The notes beneath the pieces were generated by a model. It searched no databases. It had not been told where the DNA came from and saw only the letters and a list, made by a program, of their open reading frames with translations. DNA of 6,601 bases from Ignatzschineria sp. (GTDB lineage: Bacteria > Pseudomonadota > Gammaproteobacteria > Cardiobacteriales > Wohlfahrtiimonadaceae), in NCBI GenBank assembly GCA_030151245.1, contig JASLEF010000074.1, forward strand, positions 1 through 6,601, written 5' to 3'. A program made the position numbers and the translations under genes. Numbering within the stretch: the stretch's first letter is position 1; every line of letters starts with the position of its first letter. This document shows, in pieces, positions 6,264 through 6,601 of this stretch.

Positions 6264-6601
6264 CACTATTAAATCGATTTAAGGCGCTATTTTCAGGAAG
6301 ACAGAACGAGAAGTTATTAGCTTCTTTTGCACAATCTCCTTATTTTGAGCAGAGTATTGTTGAGCAAGGACGATTAATGCAGTTGCCAAAAGAAGAGCTA
6401 GAGCAACTGGCAGCAGGTGTAGATTTAGGGTTGAAATCGATGCAATACTCTGTTTTAGCGCTATTAACTGAAGAGGGCTTAGCCGAGGAGATTGATACAG
6501 GATTCTTACTACCGACAAAAACCTTAGGATTATTAGTGGATGCTGAGAGAGTGAGTGAAGATCCAGAGAATGAAATCTCACTTTATAAAGGGCTTTCTCA
6601 G
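6260..6601 (+). CDS. zorD: Probable ZorD N-terminus (Snf2-type helicase), truncated by window edge
   Basis: The frame starts with ATG at 6260, overlapping the zorC stop by 4 bp (ATGA), with AAGGAA five bases upstream. It remains open for 114 codons to the right edge, so only the N-terminus is seen. The visible part is soluble and largely helical (MTLLNRFKALFSGRQNEKLL, then PKEELEQLAAGVDLGLKSMQ, then GFLLPTKTLGLLVDA). There is no membrane segment, and no Walker or helicase motif is present yet. The identification rests on order: in type I Zorya, zorA-zorB-zorC is followed by zorD, a protein of about 1,000 residues with Snf2/DEAD-like helicase and Mrr-like nuclease parts that degrades phage DNA. 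If the gene proves short or lacks helicase motifs, this would be a variant operon. Confidence 0.65.
   Translation, partial: MTLLNRFKALFSGRQNEKLLASFAQSPYFEQSIVEQGRLMQLPKEELEQLAAGVDLGLKSMQYSVLALLTEEGLAEEIDTGFLLPTKTLGLLVDAERVSEDPENEISLYKGLSQ

Noticed and set aside
1..6601. CRISPR array, insertion sequence or riboswitch
   Set aside because: No regularly spaced long repeats, no transposase and no terminal inverted repeats were seen. The only non-coding stretch is the 304 bases between int and zorA, which shows no aptamer-like conserved structure.

Overview
The window carries a phage-defence operon next to a site-specific integrase, the typical layout of a gammaproteobacterial genomic island. The DNA is AT-rich, and starts are preceded by clear Shine-Dalgarno sequences. 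The integrase is of the P4 type (DUF4102-like arm-binding N-terminus), a family common in islands inserted into tRNA genes of Gammaproteobacteria. The species cannot be named from the sequence.

Left part (1-1544, minus strand): a P4-type tyrosine recombinase with all expected catalytic residues (R245, K272, H331, R334, H358, Y368 counting from the start at 1544). It is followed 15 bp later by a small, unrecognised membrane protein that has a good Shine-Dalgarno sequence and runs off the left edge.

Centre (1545-1848, no gene): three direct copies of TACTCATTA and a distant inverted repeat lie just upstream of the integrase. Next, on the plus strand, is a stretch ending in TTCCGCCA that looks like the 3' end of a serine-type tRNA gene (a candidate attachment site). 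A strong Rho-independent hairpin follows directly, then the promoter/RBS region of the rightward operon.

Right part (1849-6601, plus strand): four tightly coupled genes read as a type I Zorya system. ZorA is a MotA/ExbB-like stator subunit with a long helical cytoplasmic tail. ZorB is a MotB-like protein with the proton-channel Asp and an OmpA-like peptidoglycan-binding domain. ZorC is an EH-signature protein with a winged-helix-like C-terminus. The fourth gene, open at the right edge, is in the position of ZorD, the Snf2-type helicase/nuclease, but only its first 114 residues are visible. In known Zorya systems, ZorA5-ZorB2 forms a proton-driven motor in the inner membrane that is thought to sense phage-induced envelope perturbation and signal along the tail to ZorC and ZorD, which act on invading DNA. 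Spacing of 4-bp overlaps or 3 bp between genes indicates one translationally coupled transcript.

The system is therefore a known type. The less described parts are the candidate att/terminator junction between int and zorA, the repeats at the integrase promoter, the small membrane gene behind int, and the domain make-up of this ZorA and ZorC.
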